DNA of 22,118 bases, taken from the NCBI GenBank assembly GCA_023423835.1, contig JAFAEW010000036.1, positions 1 through 22,118 on the forward strand. The letters are read 5' to 3'. Both the position numbers and the translations under genes were made by a program. Source of the stretch: Bacteroidota bacterium. Its GTDB lineage: Bacteria; Bacteroidota; Bacteroidia; Chitinophagales; Chitinophagaceae. This document shows positions 14,057-22,118 of this stretch, piece by piece. The notes beneath the pieces are model-generated. The model saw only the letters and a program-made list of their open reading frames with translations. It was not told the origin of the DNA and did not search any database. Positions within the stretch are counted from its first letter, which is position 1. Each line of letters opens with the position of its first letter.

Positions 14057-14482
14057 TTAGTAGTTCATTAATTTATATAAAACAGCTACGATAAAAAGTA
14101 TAAGTATGGGTGAAAAAGAGAGAAAAACATATCCTTTATATATTTTACCATTTCTATGAGGATATTTTTTTCTTATAATGTCCCATTTTTTATAATTAAA
14201 AATTAAAAAATAATTTAATAACAATGGTGGCATATAAAATAGTAGTATAGCGCCCAAGAATCTATTCACTGATTGCGAATTTGTGACAGCTAATTCAATA
14301 TAAAATAAAGCAATCTTCTTGCTTAAGAGCTTTTGAAGAATTACACTTAAAACACCTAAGTTAATAGACATTGAAAGCGTTATAATACCCAGTGTATGTA
14401 ATTTCCAGATTCCAATTGTGCGGATAGAAGAACGACTCCAATTGATCGCATCACTCCAAAGTGTATAGTAGTATTTCATCAT
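14057..14482 (-). CDS. Small polytopic membrane protein, candidate immunity protein of the RHS toxin
   Basis: The 141-residue protein has at least three hydrophobic segments: about residues 27-50 (LHTLGIITLSMSINLGVLSV), 74-94 (FLGAILLFYMPPLLLNYFLI) and 117-139 (GYVFLSFSPILILFIVAVLY). The N-terminus is short and charged, and basic residues sit between the segments. The family was not recognised. Its ATG uses the last A of the RHS stop codon (TAATG), a one-base overlap that implies translational coupling. A membrane protein encoded directly after a polymorphic toxin with a hydrophobic C-terminal tail is the standard position of the immunity gene. Base use differs sharply from the housekeeping genes: 14101-14280 holds 44 G+C in 180 bases (24%). 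That is typical of recently acquired toxin-immunity modules. Immunity function is inferred from context only. Confidence 0.7.
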   Translation of the reverse strand: MMKYYYTLWSDAINWSRSSIRTIGIWKLHTLGIITLSMSINLGVLSVILQKLLSKKIALFYIELAVTNSQSVNRFLGAILLFYMPPLLLNYFLIFNYKKWDIIRKKYPHRNGKIYKGYVFLSFSPILILFIVAVLYKLMNY

Positions 14483-17400
14483 TATCGTTCATTTATTGCA
14501 TCATATATTAACGTACCTCCCCCATATAACAAGACGGCGACACCAATACCCCAACCTATAGGATTGGATAGCATAAATGCTGCTCCAATTCCAACTGCAC
14601 CAACTCCAAAATCCAAAATATCTCTATTCTTTAAAACTTCTGAAGTTCCCCCATCCATAAATTGGTCATAAACTTTGGTTGCAGAATACCCTGTCGTAAC
14701 AACAGCGCCTGCAACACCAAGCCCTTTGGAAAATTTCAGGTATTTAGCACCCGAAGCTCCATAAGTTCTAATCATACTGACGTTGTTTACTTTAGATATT
14801 TGCATTCCTCTGTTTAGTGCTGCTCCTCCTTCTAACATCAGATGCTTGGTTCCATTAGCAAGCGCAAAAGCACCTGCTGTATAATAAGCAGCATCCCAAC
14901 CGCCATAAGATTGATCTCCTAGTATTAATCGTTTGGCGTCGTTACGGCTTAAAAACATAACGCCTCCAAAAAGGCCGTCTGAATCAAATGCATTATAGGT
15001 AACATTGAATCCCTGCTCTGTATGGACACCTCCGGCATTATAAGCATTTATATTATATCTTCCGGTATTTGACCATGCCTGCTGATAGTATCCCTGTACC
15101 ATTCCTGCATTGACATATCCTCCATTGAAATTGTTTAATGCCTGACATGGTGAAGATGTCCAACCTAATCCTTGCCCCCAGCCATTAAACTGGTTCATAT
15201 ATGCGACACCGGCACCAAAAGCCTCACTCTGACTGCCGAAAGGATTAAATTGACCGCTTCCGTTGGAACTATAGTAACCTCCGTTATCACCAAAGCCTTT
15301 ACCGCTTCCTGAAGCTTCCTCCTGGGATCTACGCATAAAATCATCCCACTGTTGTTGGGTAAGCATCCCGGTCGGATCAATGAATTTGAGAGGATTATTA
15401 AAACAATAAGTATATCGGTTGAAACTTTGAGAATAATAAGGTGATTGCACATAATTATCCGGGCTGATCATTCGTCCTGTTGCCGGATCATACATTCGGC
15501 CGTTCATGTTGATTAGGGCGAACTGCGGTAAATGTTCATGACCTGTAAAGCCGCGGTACAACCAGTCAGGAACGGTTGGTACACTTGTGTAAGTCCAGGT
15601 AGCCGGATTTCTGTTCCTTCCCCAGGCATCAAAGTTTTGCTGTGCAACGATGGTTCCTGCATTATTGGTAATGGCAAGGATGCTTCCCAGGTGGTCTGAG
15701 TAAACAAAATACGGAGTTATTGTTGCGCCTTCTTTTACAATTATTGCGCATAATCCGTTACCTGCGTTGATATAATGGATGTCTCTTGTAATGCCTCCTT
15801 TTTTCTGCCTTTCGAAAGCACCGAGGTAGTATTTCGTTTCAATTTCATTTGCTCCTTGGTTTAATACTCCCTTGATTCGTTGCTGATCCTGGCCGTAAGT
15901 ATAAGACAGCACGTAACCGCTCTCAGAAAGGGTTGCCGCTTTTAAAAACGGAGTATAAGTAATATCCTGCTGGTTTTGAGAAATAACTCCCGGAGGAGTT
16001 TGACCACCGGCAATGCTTGTAATATAAGCGATGGCATTTATCTTATCCGTTTTATAGGTGTAGTTGCCAATATCTGATTTGCTCTTGATATTGCCTAAGG
16101 AGGCGCCGCCTATAGCGTCGTACGTCATGTTAAACTGTGTTACACCATCAACTTTGGCGCTGGTAAGACGGTTCAGATTATCGTAGGTAAAGGTTTCAGT
16201 GTGCCCTATAATGGCGTCGTTTCTTGAAAGCAGATTCCCGGTTTGACCGTCAAAGTTTAAATTCAAGTCCTGAACGGCGGCAGTAAAATAACGTGTAGGT
16301 GTGCCCTTTACCAAATCGTAAGTAATAGTTGAAGCCTTTCCATTACCATACGAGTAACGGGTATAAACACCCTTGCTGTTCATAGCAGTGGCGGTAAAAA
16401 GTGTAGTGGGTGTACCCGAGCCCATCGTAGTTTTGGTGAGTATCCCATTCTTATCGTACGTATCGTTTATAATTACACCTGATGGGTAGGTTGTTTTTAT
16501 AAGATTACCATAACTGTCATAAGCCATTGTTTTAGTAAAAGTGAGGCCGTCAACAATCACAGATTCGCTTACCCGCCTTCCTAAATTGTCATACTCGTAA
16601 CTGGTAACATCGCCGGCAAAACCAGTTATTTTAGTGATGTTATCGTTGCATTTTCCCGTTCCTAAATCCTTATAATATTCATAGGTGGTTGTTCCTACAG
16701 GCCCGGTTTGGGAAGTAACACGGCCGAAGGCATCGTAAACTAAAGTGGAAACGTTGCCTTTGGCATCGGTCTGCTTTGTTATCCTGCCAAGCGCGTCATA
16801 TTCATATTTGATTGTACCTGCGTTTTTATCTGTTAGCGAAGTTTGCCTGCCATAAGCATCATAAACGCTTGATACAAGGGTAGCTCCTCCTATTTTTACT
16901 GATGTTTGATATCCCCAGCCAGCATAAGTAAAGTTTAATTGACCACCGTTATCATTTGTATAAAACACTCTTCCCGCTGCATTATAGGTTTTGCTGCTTG
17001 ATTGTTCGGCACCATTAGTGGTTGTTACTTTATATAATCCACCCGGAAGAATTGCGTAAGACACGGAAACCGAACTGGTACTGGTGGACGAATTGGTTAA
17101 CCGGCCATAATCATCGTAAGTATTGGTAGTAGTGATAGTAGGTTCACTTGCATATTTCGGTTCCGTTTGAGAAGCGATTTGTCCTTTATAGTTATATATA
17201 GTGGTAGCAGTAAGTATTTGACTGTTAAAGCCGGCAGTTTCTGATTTTGCTTTCCTCCCCAGAAGATCATAATAGACTTTATTATAAAGTCCTCCGTCTA
17301 CCACTCTCTCGGAAACAGTTGAATATCTTGCTCCTCCCGCCGTCTCCCAACCTATTGTTTCCGTAATTGTATTCCCGTCTGGTAATGTCGTCTTAATTCG

Positions 17401-19437
17401 TCTTCCAAAACCGTCGTAGGTATAGCTAGTCTTGAGGCCATCAGAGGAAGAGGCAGTGGCCACAAGTCCAAAATAAAGATCGTAGGTGAATTTTTCGGTT
17501 TTCGTAGTACCGCTTCCGACAGTCTCTTTTTGCAATAAATACCGTCCTGAACCGTCGTAAGTATAATTTATTTCGGGAGTCAAGGTGTTGGGAGCGGAGA
17601 TTACAACTTTTGTAATGTTACCGAAGTCGTCATAGGTATTTGTAGTTGTAGTTGCTATAGGTGTACCCAAAAAGTCGGTAGCTGTTAGCACATTCCCTTT
17701 CGTATCAAAAGTATAGGCCGTTGTTTTACTGTTACTTACGTTGAATGTTACATTGCTGCTGGTAACCGATTCAGGTACAGCGGGAACAGGAGTGCCGTGA
17801 ATTCCAAAGACAGTGGTGGTTGTAGCTGTCTCCGTTGCGGAAAATAGCCCGCTTTGATTGATATAGCCTTTGCTGGTTACATTCTTGATCACATTGTTAT
17901 ATTTGTCGTACGTATTCGTGCTTTCGGTAACGGCGCCCGTTAATGCATTCTTATTTGTTCTTTTGGTAACACGGGAGATGTATCGTTTATCAAAATAATT
18001 AATAGGATTTACACGTGTAAATGTATCCGTTATGTTTACCTCTGACACAATCGTTCCTCCTATAGATGCCGTTTGGCGGGTGACGTGTGGCACTAACAAA
18101 TTAGCATCAATATCAGAATAGGTAGTTTGTACAGAACCGGTATTATAGTTTGTTTCCACAAGTTCTTTAAATACTAAGCCGCGAGAGCTTAACATTGCAT
18201 CCTTATAAGTATATGCGGTTGTTGTAATTCCACCAATTCCATCGGGTGAAGTGACGGTTGATAATGCGTACACCGGCCATTTTATCACCATATAGGGGTT
18301 CCCGTTTATCTGCTGCCCCGGAGGTGTATTTGGATCATCGTACTGATATGTAGAGGAGCGCTGGTAAAGCGACTCATCTTTGTCTATAAGACTGTAATTG
18401 TAGCTCGTCTGGTTACCTAAACCGTCAGTGCTTTTTACCATTAACCGGTCTTCTTTAAATGGTTTTGGGTAAATAAACCTACCGGATGTTCCGTTTAGAC
18501 TGAACATGTCAGCCTTACTATCTCCATTAATATCAGCATAAATGGTTTGGGCATCGCGATGTTTATTAATGCTTTCAGGTCTGGAAAAGGTCTGGGTTGT
18601 AAAGACAGCCGTCGAGTTTTGCCAGCTTGCAGGCATTCCGTTGCTGTAGTAAATGATGTGAAGCGAGTGGAGACCGCCGCTTGCGTCGTCTAATGATTGC
18701 CATACATCGCTTTTCCCATCGCCATTCAAATCAGCAACCATGAGGTGATTGGCATCAATTCCTCCATCATCTCCGTCTAAAGTAGGTCTCCTTTCGAAAA
18801 TAAATGGAAACGAGTTAAAGGACTTTCCAGTACTGTATAACAAGTTCCATGGGGCGGACGGCTCTTTCTCTGATGCACGCACTAACAAGTCAGTATTACC
18901 ATCTCCATTAAAATCGCCGGGGAAAACTTTAGATACTTCTTTAATAACTGTCGTTGTATATAACGTACTTGCTGAATAGTTTAATGCGATAGAGGAGATC
19001 GACAGAACATAGCTTTGATTTGCCTTCTGTACAAGAATGTCCGTTTTCCCATCACCATCAAAATCCATTGGAACAACGTTTTTGGCACTTGCAACAGTAG
19101 TAGCATAATAAGGGTCGCTTTCTACACCACCGACACCAAAACGTGCAATTTCCTTATTGAAAATTCCTTTTTTCGGTGACGAAAAAAAAGCTTTGAACTG
19201 AGTGGTAGTGTTAAAACCTAATAACAGGATATAGTCTTGTACTCCGTCTCCATCAAAATCACCGGAAATAAAATTAGTGCCGCCATTATAAGAATAGACG
19301 TAGTTATAATTATTAGATCTCGGAAGTGATAAGTATTCCATTGTTTTATAGCTTTGCCCTGAGCTGTACAACCTTGAATAATTTATTGTAACTCCTTTAA
19401 ACCGCATATAATTCCCTGAAACCTCCCAGTTGGCCAT
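14482..19437 (-). CDS. RHS/YD-repeat polymorphic toxin-like protein, main part (FG-GAP repeats, RHS core, hydrophobic C-terminus)
   Basis: The 1,651 residues are read after the frameshift near 19454. Five FG-GAP/VCBS calcium loops come first: DFDGDGVQD (60-68), DFDGDGKTD (125-133), DFNGDGNTD (175-183), DLNGDGKSD (236-244) and DINGDSKAD (302-310). A long YD-repeat region follows. The RHS core reads YSDHLGSILAITNNAGTIV, FTGHEHL, RMYDPATGRMISPDNY and FNRYTYCFNNPLKFIDPTG, ending at residue 1357. The final 294 residues are variable: a Gly/Asn/Tyr-rich linker, then two hydrophobic stretches (about 1572-1590 and 1609-1646) that could insert in membranes. Known RHS and TcB/TcC proteins build a shell enclosing a C-terminal toxin; the tail here is inferred to be that effector. 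The ATG at 19437 exists, but this part has no signal peptide and is probably the continuation of the upstream frame. Confidence 0.85.
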   Translation of the reverse strand: MANWEVSGNYMRFKGVTINYSRLYSSGQSYKTMEYLSLPRSNNYNYVYSYNGGTNFISGDFDGDGVQDYILLLGFNTTTQFKAFFSSPKKGIFNKEIARFGVGGVESDPYYATTVASAKNVVPMDFDGDGKTDILVQKANQSYVLSISSIALNYSASTLYTTTVIKEVSKVFPGDFNGDGNTDLLVRASEKEPSAPWNLLYSTGKSFNSFPFIFERRPTLDGDDGGIDANHLMVADLNGDGKSDVWQSLDDASGGLHSLHIIYYSNGMPASWQNSTAVFTTQTFSRPESINKHRDAQTIYADINGDSKADMFSLNGTSGRFIYPKPFKEDRLMVKSTDGLGNQTSYNYSLIDKDESLYQRSSTYQYDDPNTPPGQQINGNPYMVIKWPVYALSTVTSPDGIGGITTTAYTYKDAMLSSRGLVFKELVETNYNTGSVQTTYSDIDANLLVPHVTRQTASIGGTIVSEVNITDTFTRVNPINYFDKRYISRVTKRTNKNALTGAVTESTNTYDKYNNVIKNVTSKGYINQSGLFSATETATTTTVFGIHGTPVPAVPESVTSSNVTFNVSNSKTTAYTFDTKGNVLTATDFLGTPIATTTTNTYDDFGNITKVVISAPNTLTPEINYTYDGSGRYLLQKETVGSGTTKTEKFTYDLYFGLVATASSSDGLKTSYTYDGFGRRIKTTLPDGNTITETIGWETAGGARYSTVSERVVDGGLYNKVYYDLLGRKAKSETAGFNSQILTATTIYNYKGQIASQTEPKYASEPTITTTNTYDDYGRLTNSSTSTSSVSVSYAILPGGLYKVTTTNGAEQSSSKTYNAAGRVFYTNDNGGQLNFTYAGWGYQTSVKIGGATLVSSVYDAYGRQTSLTDKNAGTIKYEYDALGRITKQTDAKGNVSTLVYDAFGRVTSQTGPVGTTTYEYYKDLGTGKCNDNITKITGFAGDVTSYEYDNLGRRVSESVIVDGLTFTKTMAYDSYGNLIKTTYPSGVIINDTYDKNGILTKTTMGSGTPTTLFTATAMNSKGVYTRYSYGNGKASTITYDLVKGTPTRYFTAAVQDLNLNFDGQTGNLLSRNDAIIGHTETFTYDNLNRLTSAKVDGVTQFNMTYDAIGGASLGNIKSKSDIGNYTYKTDKINAIAYITSIAGGQTPPGVISQNQQDITYTPFLKAATLSESGYVLSYTYGQDQQRIKGVLNQGANEIETKYYLGAFERQKKGGITRDIHYINAGNGLCAIIVKEGATITPYFVYSDHLGSILAITNNAGTIVAQQNFDAWGRNRNPATWTYTSVPTVPDWLYRGFTGHEHLPQFALINMNGRMYDPATGRMISPDNYVQSPYYSQSFNRYTYCFNNPLKFIDPTGMLTQQQWDDFMRRSQEEASGSGKGFGDNGGYYSSNGSGQFNPFGSQSEAFGAGVAYMNQFNGWGQGLGWTSSPCQALNNFNGGYVNAGMVQGYYQQAWSNTGRYNINAYNAGGVHTEQGFNVTYNAFDSDGLFGGVMFLSRNDAKRLILGDQSYGGWDAAYYTAGAFALANGTKHLMLEGGAALNRGMQISKVNNVSMIRTYGASGAKYLKFSKGLGVAGAVVTTGYSATKVYDQFMDGGTSEVLKNRDILDFGVGAVGIGAAFMLSNPIGWGIGVAVLLYGGGTLIYDAINER
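16110..17915 (-). repeat. YD-repeat (RHS) region
   Basis: Within the RHS gene a divergent repeat of the form Y-x-YD-x-x-G-R/N recurs at least a dozen times. Examples are TYDDFGNITK, TYDGFGRRIKTTLPDG, YDDYGRLTNSS, EYDALGRITKQTDAKG, YDAFGRVTSQTGP, EYDNLGRRVSE and YDSYGNLIKTTYPSG. Spacing is about 20-25 residues in the best-preserved part. These form the beta-strand spiral that makes the RHS shell. The DNA copies are diverged, not recent duplications. Confidence 0.85.
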
Positions 19438-19439
19438 TA

Positions 19440-20729
19440 TTACATCCTGCTTTCGTCTCCATCGTAATCAGAAGCTAGATTGTAATAATTCGAAGTCGCT
19501 TTTATTTGCGAAGTCGTTCCTTCTGGAAAATTGTATGTGTAAACCGAGGACATACCGGCGGATTCCCCGTAGTCGACGAAGTTCTCGTAAACGGAATATT
19601 GGCTATAATGAAGCAGATTATTGTTGTCATAATAAGAATACGCAGCAATAATATCTTGTCTCCCGTCCCCCGTAACGTCCCCGGAATACGTGCTGTTATA
19701 GTCAAATCCTGTGTAGGGCGAAGAGATATTTACATCTGACGCCGTCAAATTCGACCCATAAGAAAAAGTCAATGGATTTAAACTAGTGCCATTATATGCT
19801 GTTTCAGTAAATGACGACAGGAAATATTGGTTGTTTAGAACTGAGTAGGAGCAGGTGTAAGTTTTAATCGTCGTTCCAATATCATCAGAATGGATCACTT
19901 TAATTGTATTTAACAAAAACGGAGTGATTACCGATGCTCCTGAAATATAGCTTACCTGATTTTGCCAGGTAGGGTTAACGGTATATGCAAACTGAATTTT
20001 ATCCTGCGGTGTAACTCCTTTTGCCGTATTGCCTGTATAGGATATTTCTGTCAACGCAAAATTCCGATCGGTATTGTTCACGGCATATTTAAAGTCCTGA
20101 TAATTGCCATTAATGTCTGTTATTCGGTTGAGCAACCAAACCATTGTACTGCTACCATTATCGGTAAGCAGCTTTGAATTGGTTGCATTGCCATATTCCA
20201 TTTTTGTTCCGTTCCTCAGTGTAACCTGAAACCAAATTGGTCCTGTCGTTTCACTTCCTCCGAACGATACTATCTTATTAAACTGTTCGTTTTCAGTACC
20301 ATAAACCGTTCCATTTGCACCATTTGTTCCTGCTGAGGTAACAAACATTCGCTGCCCGTTCAATACAAACGCGTCGAGGGTATTCGTATAGGAAACAGGA
20401 GAATTGACATCATTATAATAATTGCTTCTTCCACTACGGGTGATCATCGATAGGGCAGAGAGATTCCAGCCCCAACCAAAATTTGACATTCCCCCTTGAG
20501 AGTTGTATACTAAACTTACATTCGGCTGCATGCCATTGACACCAGCCGGCACTTCAATGGGAATGGTGTAGGTAACACCACCGGAACCGTTTGCCCCGCC
20601 CGATCCTTTTGGAGAGCCGACGGGTTTTGACAAGTCGATGGCCTGAGCGTGAAGACTCGAATACGTTATTAATGAAAGAACGCAGAGTAGTGAAGAAATG
20701 ACTGCTGAGTTTAGAGTGCTTTTTAACAT
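19440..20729 (-). CDS. SpvB-domain N-terminal part of the RHS toxin-like protein (frame broken at its 3' end)
   Basis: The 429-residue frame starts with a Sec signal (MLKSTLNSAV, a hydrophobic core, then YSSLHAQ, residues 1-29). The SpvB family N-terminal domain follows: GGVTYTIPIEVPAGVNGMQP (51-70), VSLVYNSQGGMSNFGWGWNL (71-90) and GRSNYYND. The first FG-GAP loop DVTGDGRQD is at 351-359. A second loop begins at 421 as DYDGD and then goes out of frame to ESRM-stop. Adding one base there gives DYDGDGKQDVIMANW and joins the next frame, so this is almost certainly the N-terminal fifth of one protein of about 2,082 residues. SpvB plus FG-GAP plus RHS is the build of TcaC/TcdB-like toxin shells. 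The signal peptide argues for Sec export; how it crosses the outer membrane is unknown, since no T9SS tail is present. Confidence 0.85.
   Translation of the reverse strand: MLKSTLNSAVISSLLCVLSLITYSSLHAQAIDLSKPVGSPKGSGGANGSGGVTYTIPIEVPAGVNGMQPNVSLVYNSQGGMSNFGWGWNLSALSMITRSGRSNYYNDVNSPVSYTNTLDAFVLNGQRMFVTSAGTNGANGTVYGTENEQFNKIVSFGGSETTGPIWFQVTLRNGTKMEYGNATNSKLLTDNGSSTMVWLLNRITDINGNYQDFKYAVNNTDRNFALTEISYTGNTAKGVTPQDKIQFAYTVNPTWQNQVSYISGASVITPFLLNTIKVIHSDDIGTTIKTYTCSYSVLNNQYFLSSFTETAYNGTSLNPLTFSYGSNLTASDVNISSPYTGFDYNSTYSGDVTGDGRQDIIAAYSYYDNNNLLHYSQYSVYENFVDYGESAGMSSVYTYNFPEGTTSQIKATSNYYNLASDYDGDESRM
19452..19456 (-). other. One-base frameshift splitting the RHS gene
   Basis: The coding strand reads GAT GGA GAC GAA AGC, giving D-G-D-E-S. 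With one added G (GAC GGA AAG CAG GAT) it reads D-G-D-G-K-Q-D, a perfect calcium loop that matches the five downstream copies and runs straight into the second frame. The first frame stops at 19440-19442, and the second frame's first ATG lies two bases later. Confidence 0.85.
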
Positions 20730-20969
20730 CGCGAGTGCTTTTTGTAATATAAAGCTGGCGAATTGTTAAGAAAAACTCAATTAAAAAAAGTTTAAAAAAC
20801 GCTGAAAACGTTGGAGTTTTTTACTTTCGCTTGAAACGTAATCAAGTTGTTTCTAAAGTCCCTACTAGATAAATGACGGACTGCAGAACCGCGTTCAATA
20901 TATTACTGTCCAGGATGCCCGTTCGTTTATTATTCTCGTTTTTATATGAATGAATGTTATTTTTGTGCA

Positions 20970-21560
20970 ATGGCGAGAATTCAGACCGAAAAAGATATTT
21001 CCCGGCGGGAAGTCATATTAACTGCAGCTGCAAAACTATTCAGAGAAAAAGGATATAAAGCGGCAAGCATGCGTGAGCTGGCGGAAAAAGTGGGAGTGGA
21101 AGCGGCAAGTCTTTACAATCATATCCGTTCGAAAGCGGAACTGTTGCACGACATCTGCTTCAACGTTGCCAATGTTTTCCTTGAAAATATCAACCAGGTA
21201 GAGGCTTCCGGTGATTCATCCATCAAAAAACTGGAAAAGCTTATCAGGTTTCACATCCGGCAGATGATCGACAACTTTGAAGAAGTGCACGTGAGTGACC
21301 GCGAATGGCGTTACCTTGAAGAGCCATATCTGCTGAATTATCAGAACCAAAGACGCAGTTACAGAAGACGCTTCGCCCAGATTATTCAAACGGGAATTGA
21401 CGAAGGACAGATTAATGCCATCGATCCCTCTACTGCCGTGCTCGTTATTCTGCATGCAATAAGCGGTATTGAATCCTGGCACCGCAGTACTCATAAGGTT
21501 AGCGGAAATGAGTTGGAAGAAAATATGATTACGATTTTAATCGAGGGATTGAAAATTTAA
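20970..21560 (+). CDS. TetR/AcrR family transcriptional regulator, probably of a phenylacetate operon
   Basis: The start at 20970 gives a 196-residue protein, MARIQTEKDISRREVILTAA, a usual lead into TetR helix 1; the ATG at 20946 would add eight unusual residues (MNECYFCA). The DNA-binding domain covers about residues 11-60: AAAKLFREKGYKAASMRELA, then EKVGVEAASLYNHIRSKAEL. The C-terminal ligand domain is all helical, with a FEEVHVSDREWRYLEEPYLL segment and an ending like the TetR_C group that senses acyl-CoA esters. It lies 11 bases before a paaE-type gene on the same strand, so it probably represses its own operon and responds to phenylacetyl-CoA or a breakdown product, as PaaR-type TetR proteins do. 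The ligand is inferred from context. Confidence 0.88.
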   Translation: MARIQTEKDISRREVILTAAAKLFREKGYKAASMRELAEKVGVEAASLYNHIRSKAELLHDICFNVANVFLENINQVEASGDSSIKKLEKLIRFHIRQMIDNFEEVHVSDREWRYLEEPYLLNYQNQRRSYRRRFAQIIQTGIDEGQINAIDPSTAVLVILHAISGIESWHRSTHKVSGNELEENMITILIEGLKI

Positions 21561-21571
21561 ACTGCTTAAAC

Positions 21572-22118
21572 ATGTCTGTTCATTTCGAGAAGATCAGGGT
21601 AAAACAGGTAAGAAGGGAAACCCCGGACTGTATTTCGGTTTCATTTGATATTCCTGAAGAATTAAAAAATGACTTTTTTTATAAACAGGGTCAACACCTT
21701 ACTCTCCGCACTTTTATCAACGGTGAGGAAATCCGGCGCTCTTATTCGCTTTGCAGCGCTCCGATAGAAGATGAATGGCGGGTGGCCATCAAACAAACCG
21801 ATGGAGGCCGGTTTTCTTCCTTTGCAAACCGGCAGCTAAAACAGGGAGACGTCCTGGAAATTATGCCCCCAATGGGTAATTTCTATACCGAAATTGACCC
21901 CGAAAACGAAAAAAATTACGTTGCAATAGTGGCCGGAAGCGGCATCACTCCTGCCATTTCCATCATCAAAACCGTTTTGGCAAAAGAACCGAAAAGCACC
22001 TTCACCCTTATTTATGGAAACAGAACGCGCAACTCGATCATTTTTAAGGATGAACTCGAGGATTTGAAGAACAAATACATGCAACGGTTTAACCTGATGC
22101 ATATCTTAAGCCGTGAAC
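21572..22118 (+). CDS. paaE: PaaE-like 1,2-phenylacetyl-CoA epoxidase reductase subunit, N-terminal part
   Basis: The frame is open from ATG 21572 to the window end (182 codons). It begins MSVHFEKIRVKQVRRETPDC. The FAD-binding R-S-Y-S motif is at 56-59 (IRRSYSLCSAP). The NAD(P)-binding loop AGSGITPAIS is at 121-130, and LIYGNRTRNSIIFKDEL follows at 147-163. This order and these motifs are those of PaaE-type reductases, which pass electrons from NADPH through FAD and a C-terminal plant-type 2Fe-2S domain to the di-iron epoxidase PaaABC(D). The iron-sulfur domain, expected after about residue 260, is outside the window. Related phenol-hydroxylase-type reductases cannot be fully excluded, but the preceding TetR gene supports a phenylacetate operon. 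Confidence 0.85.
   Translation, partial: MSVHFEKIRVKQVRRETPDCISVSFDIPEELKNDFFYKQGQHLTLRTFINGEEIRRSYSLCSAPIEDEWRVAIKQTDGGRFSSFANRQLKQGDVLEIMPPMGNFYTEIDPENEKNYVAIVAGSGITPAISIIKTVLAKEPKSTFTLIYGNRTRNSIIFKDELEDLKNKYMQRFNLMHILSRE

Noticed and set aside
19445..19460. Programmed -1 ribosomal frameshifting as the explanation of the split RHS gene
   Set aside because: The shift needed is -1 at GAC GAA AGC, but there is no X-XXY-YYZ slippery heptamer or A-run, and no evident hairpin at the right distance. A plain one-base loss or sequencing error explains it better.
20794..20822. AAAAAAC/GTTTTTT inverted repeat upstream of the RHS gene
   Set aside because: It is almost all A-T pairs with a long unpaired middle. 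It is expected by chance in AT-rich intergenic DNA, and neither neighbouring gene ends here.
20958..20965. TATTTTTG as a -7 promoter element of the TetR gene
   Set aside because: It lies five bases before the chosen ATG, so transcription would start at or after the start codon, and no TTTG partner is present upstream. It is probably a chance match.

Overview
The window reads as a chromosomal segment of a Bacteroidota bacterium, most likely from the Chitinophagales. Direct signs are two type IX secretion (T9SS) type A sorting domains, a DUF5606-type gene, an N-terminal SpvB plus RHS giant of the Bacteroidota kind, start codons that mostly lack Shine-Dalgarno sequences, and several matches to the Bacteroidota promoter form TTTG-N19-21-TAnnTTTG. 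The genus cannot be told from what is here.

Layout. (1) 1-2236: a truncated hxlR-type regulator runs leftward and a DsbA/FrnE thioredoxin-fold gene runs rightward from a shared control region with two TAC-N4-GTA palindromes. A YceI-family gene, a clear intrinsic terminator and a dps-type miniferritin gene follow. Together they look like a small redox/stress group. (2) 2253-10122: housekeeping genes, all on the minus strand: a secreted GHL10-type glycoside hydrolase-like protein, an M3 oligoendopeptidase, DUF5606, the pyruvate dehydrogenase E2 subunit with two lipoyl domains, and dnaX. Inside dnaX a run of nine A is followed at once by a GC-rich hairpin and early stops in both alternative frames. 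This is the architecture of a programmed slippage site that makes the short gamma form. (3) 10193-12160: a 5'-truncated T9SS sorting-domain remnant not listed as an ORF, a GNAT-like gene and a divergent small CoA-binding protein.

(4) 12435-20729 is the accessory locus, entirely on the minus strand. It encodes a Sec-exported SpvB / FG-GAP / RHS polymorphic-toxin-like protein of about 2,080 residues with a hydrophobic C-terminal tail. A very AT-rich membrane protein gene overlaps its stop codon by one base (TAATG) and is the candidate immunity gene. Two small secreted proteins follow, the last being a T9SS cargo that carries one isolated YD-repeat peptide. The giant gene is split in two by a one-base frameshift exactly inside a calcium-binding DxDGDG loop; adding back one base restores a perfect loop and one continuous frame.

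(5) 20970-22118: a TetR-type regulator followed 11 bases later by the start of a PaaE-type phenylacetyl-CoA epoxidase reductase gene, which runs off the window. This suggests the beginning of a phenylacetate degradation operon.

No rRNA, tRNA, CRISPR array, insertion sequence or prophage gene was recognised. All positions and motifs were read by eye; no database search was run.
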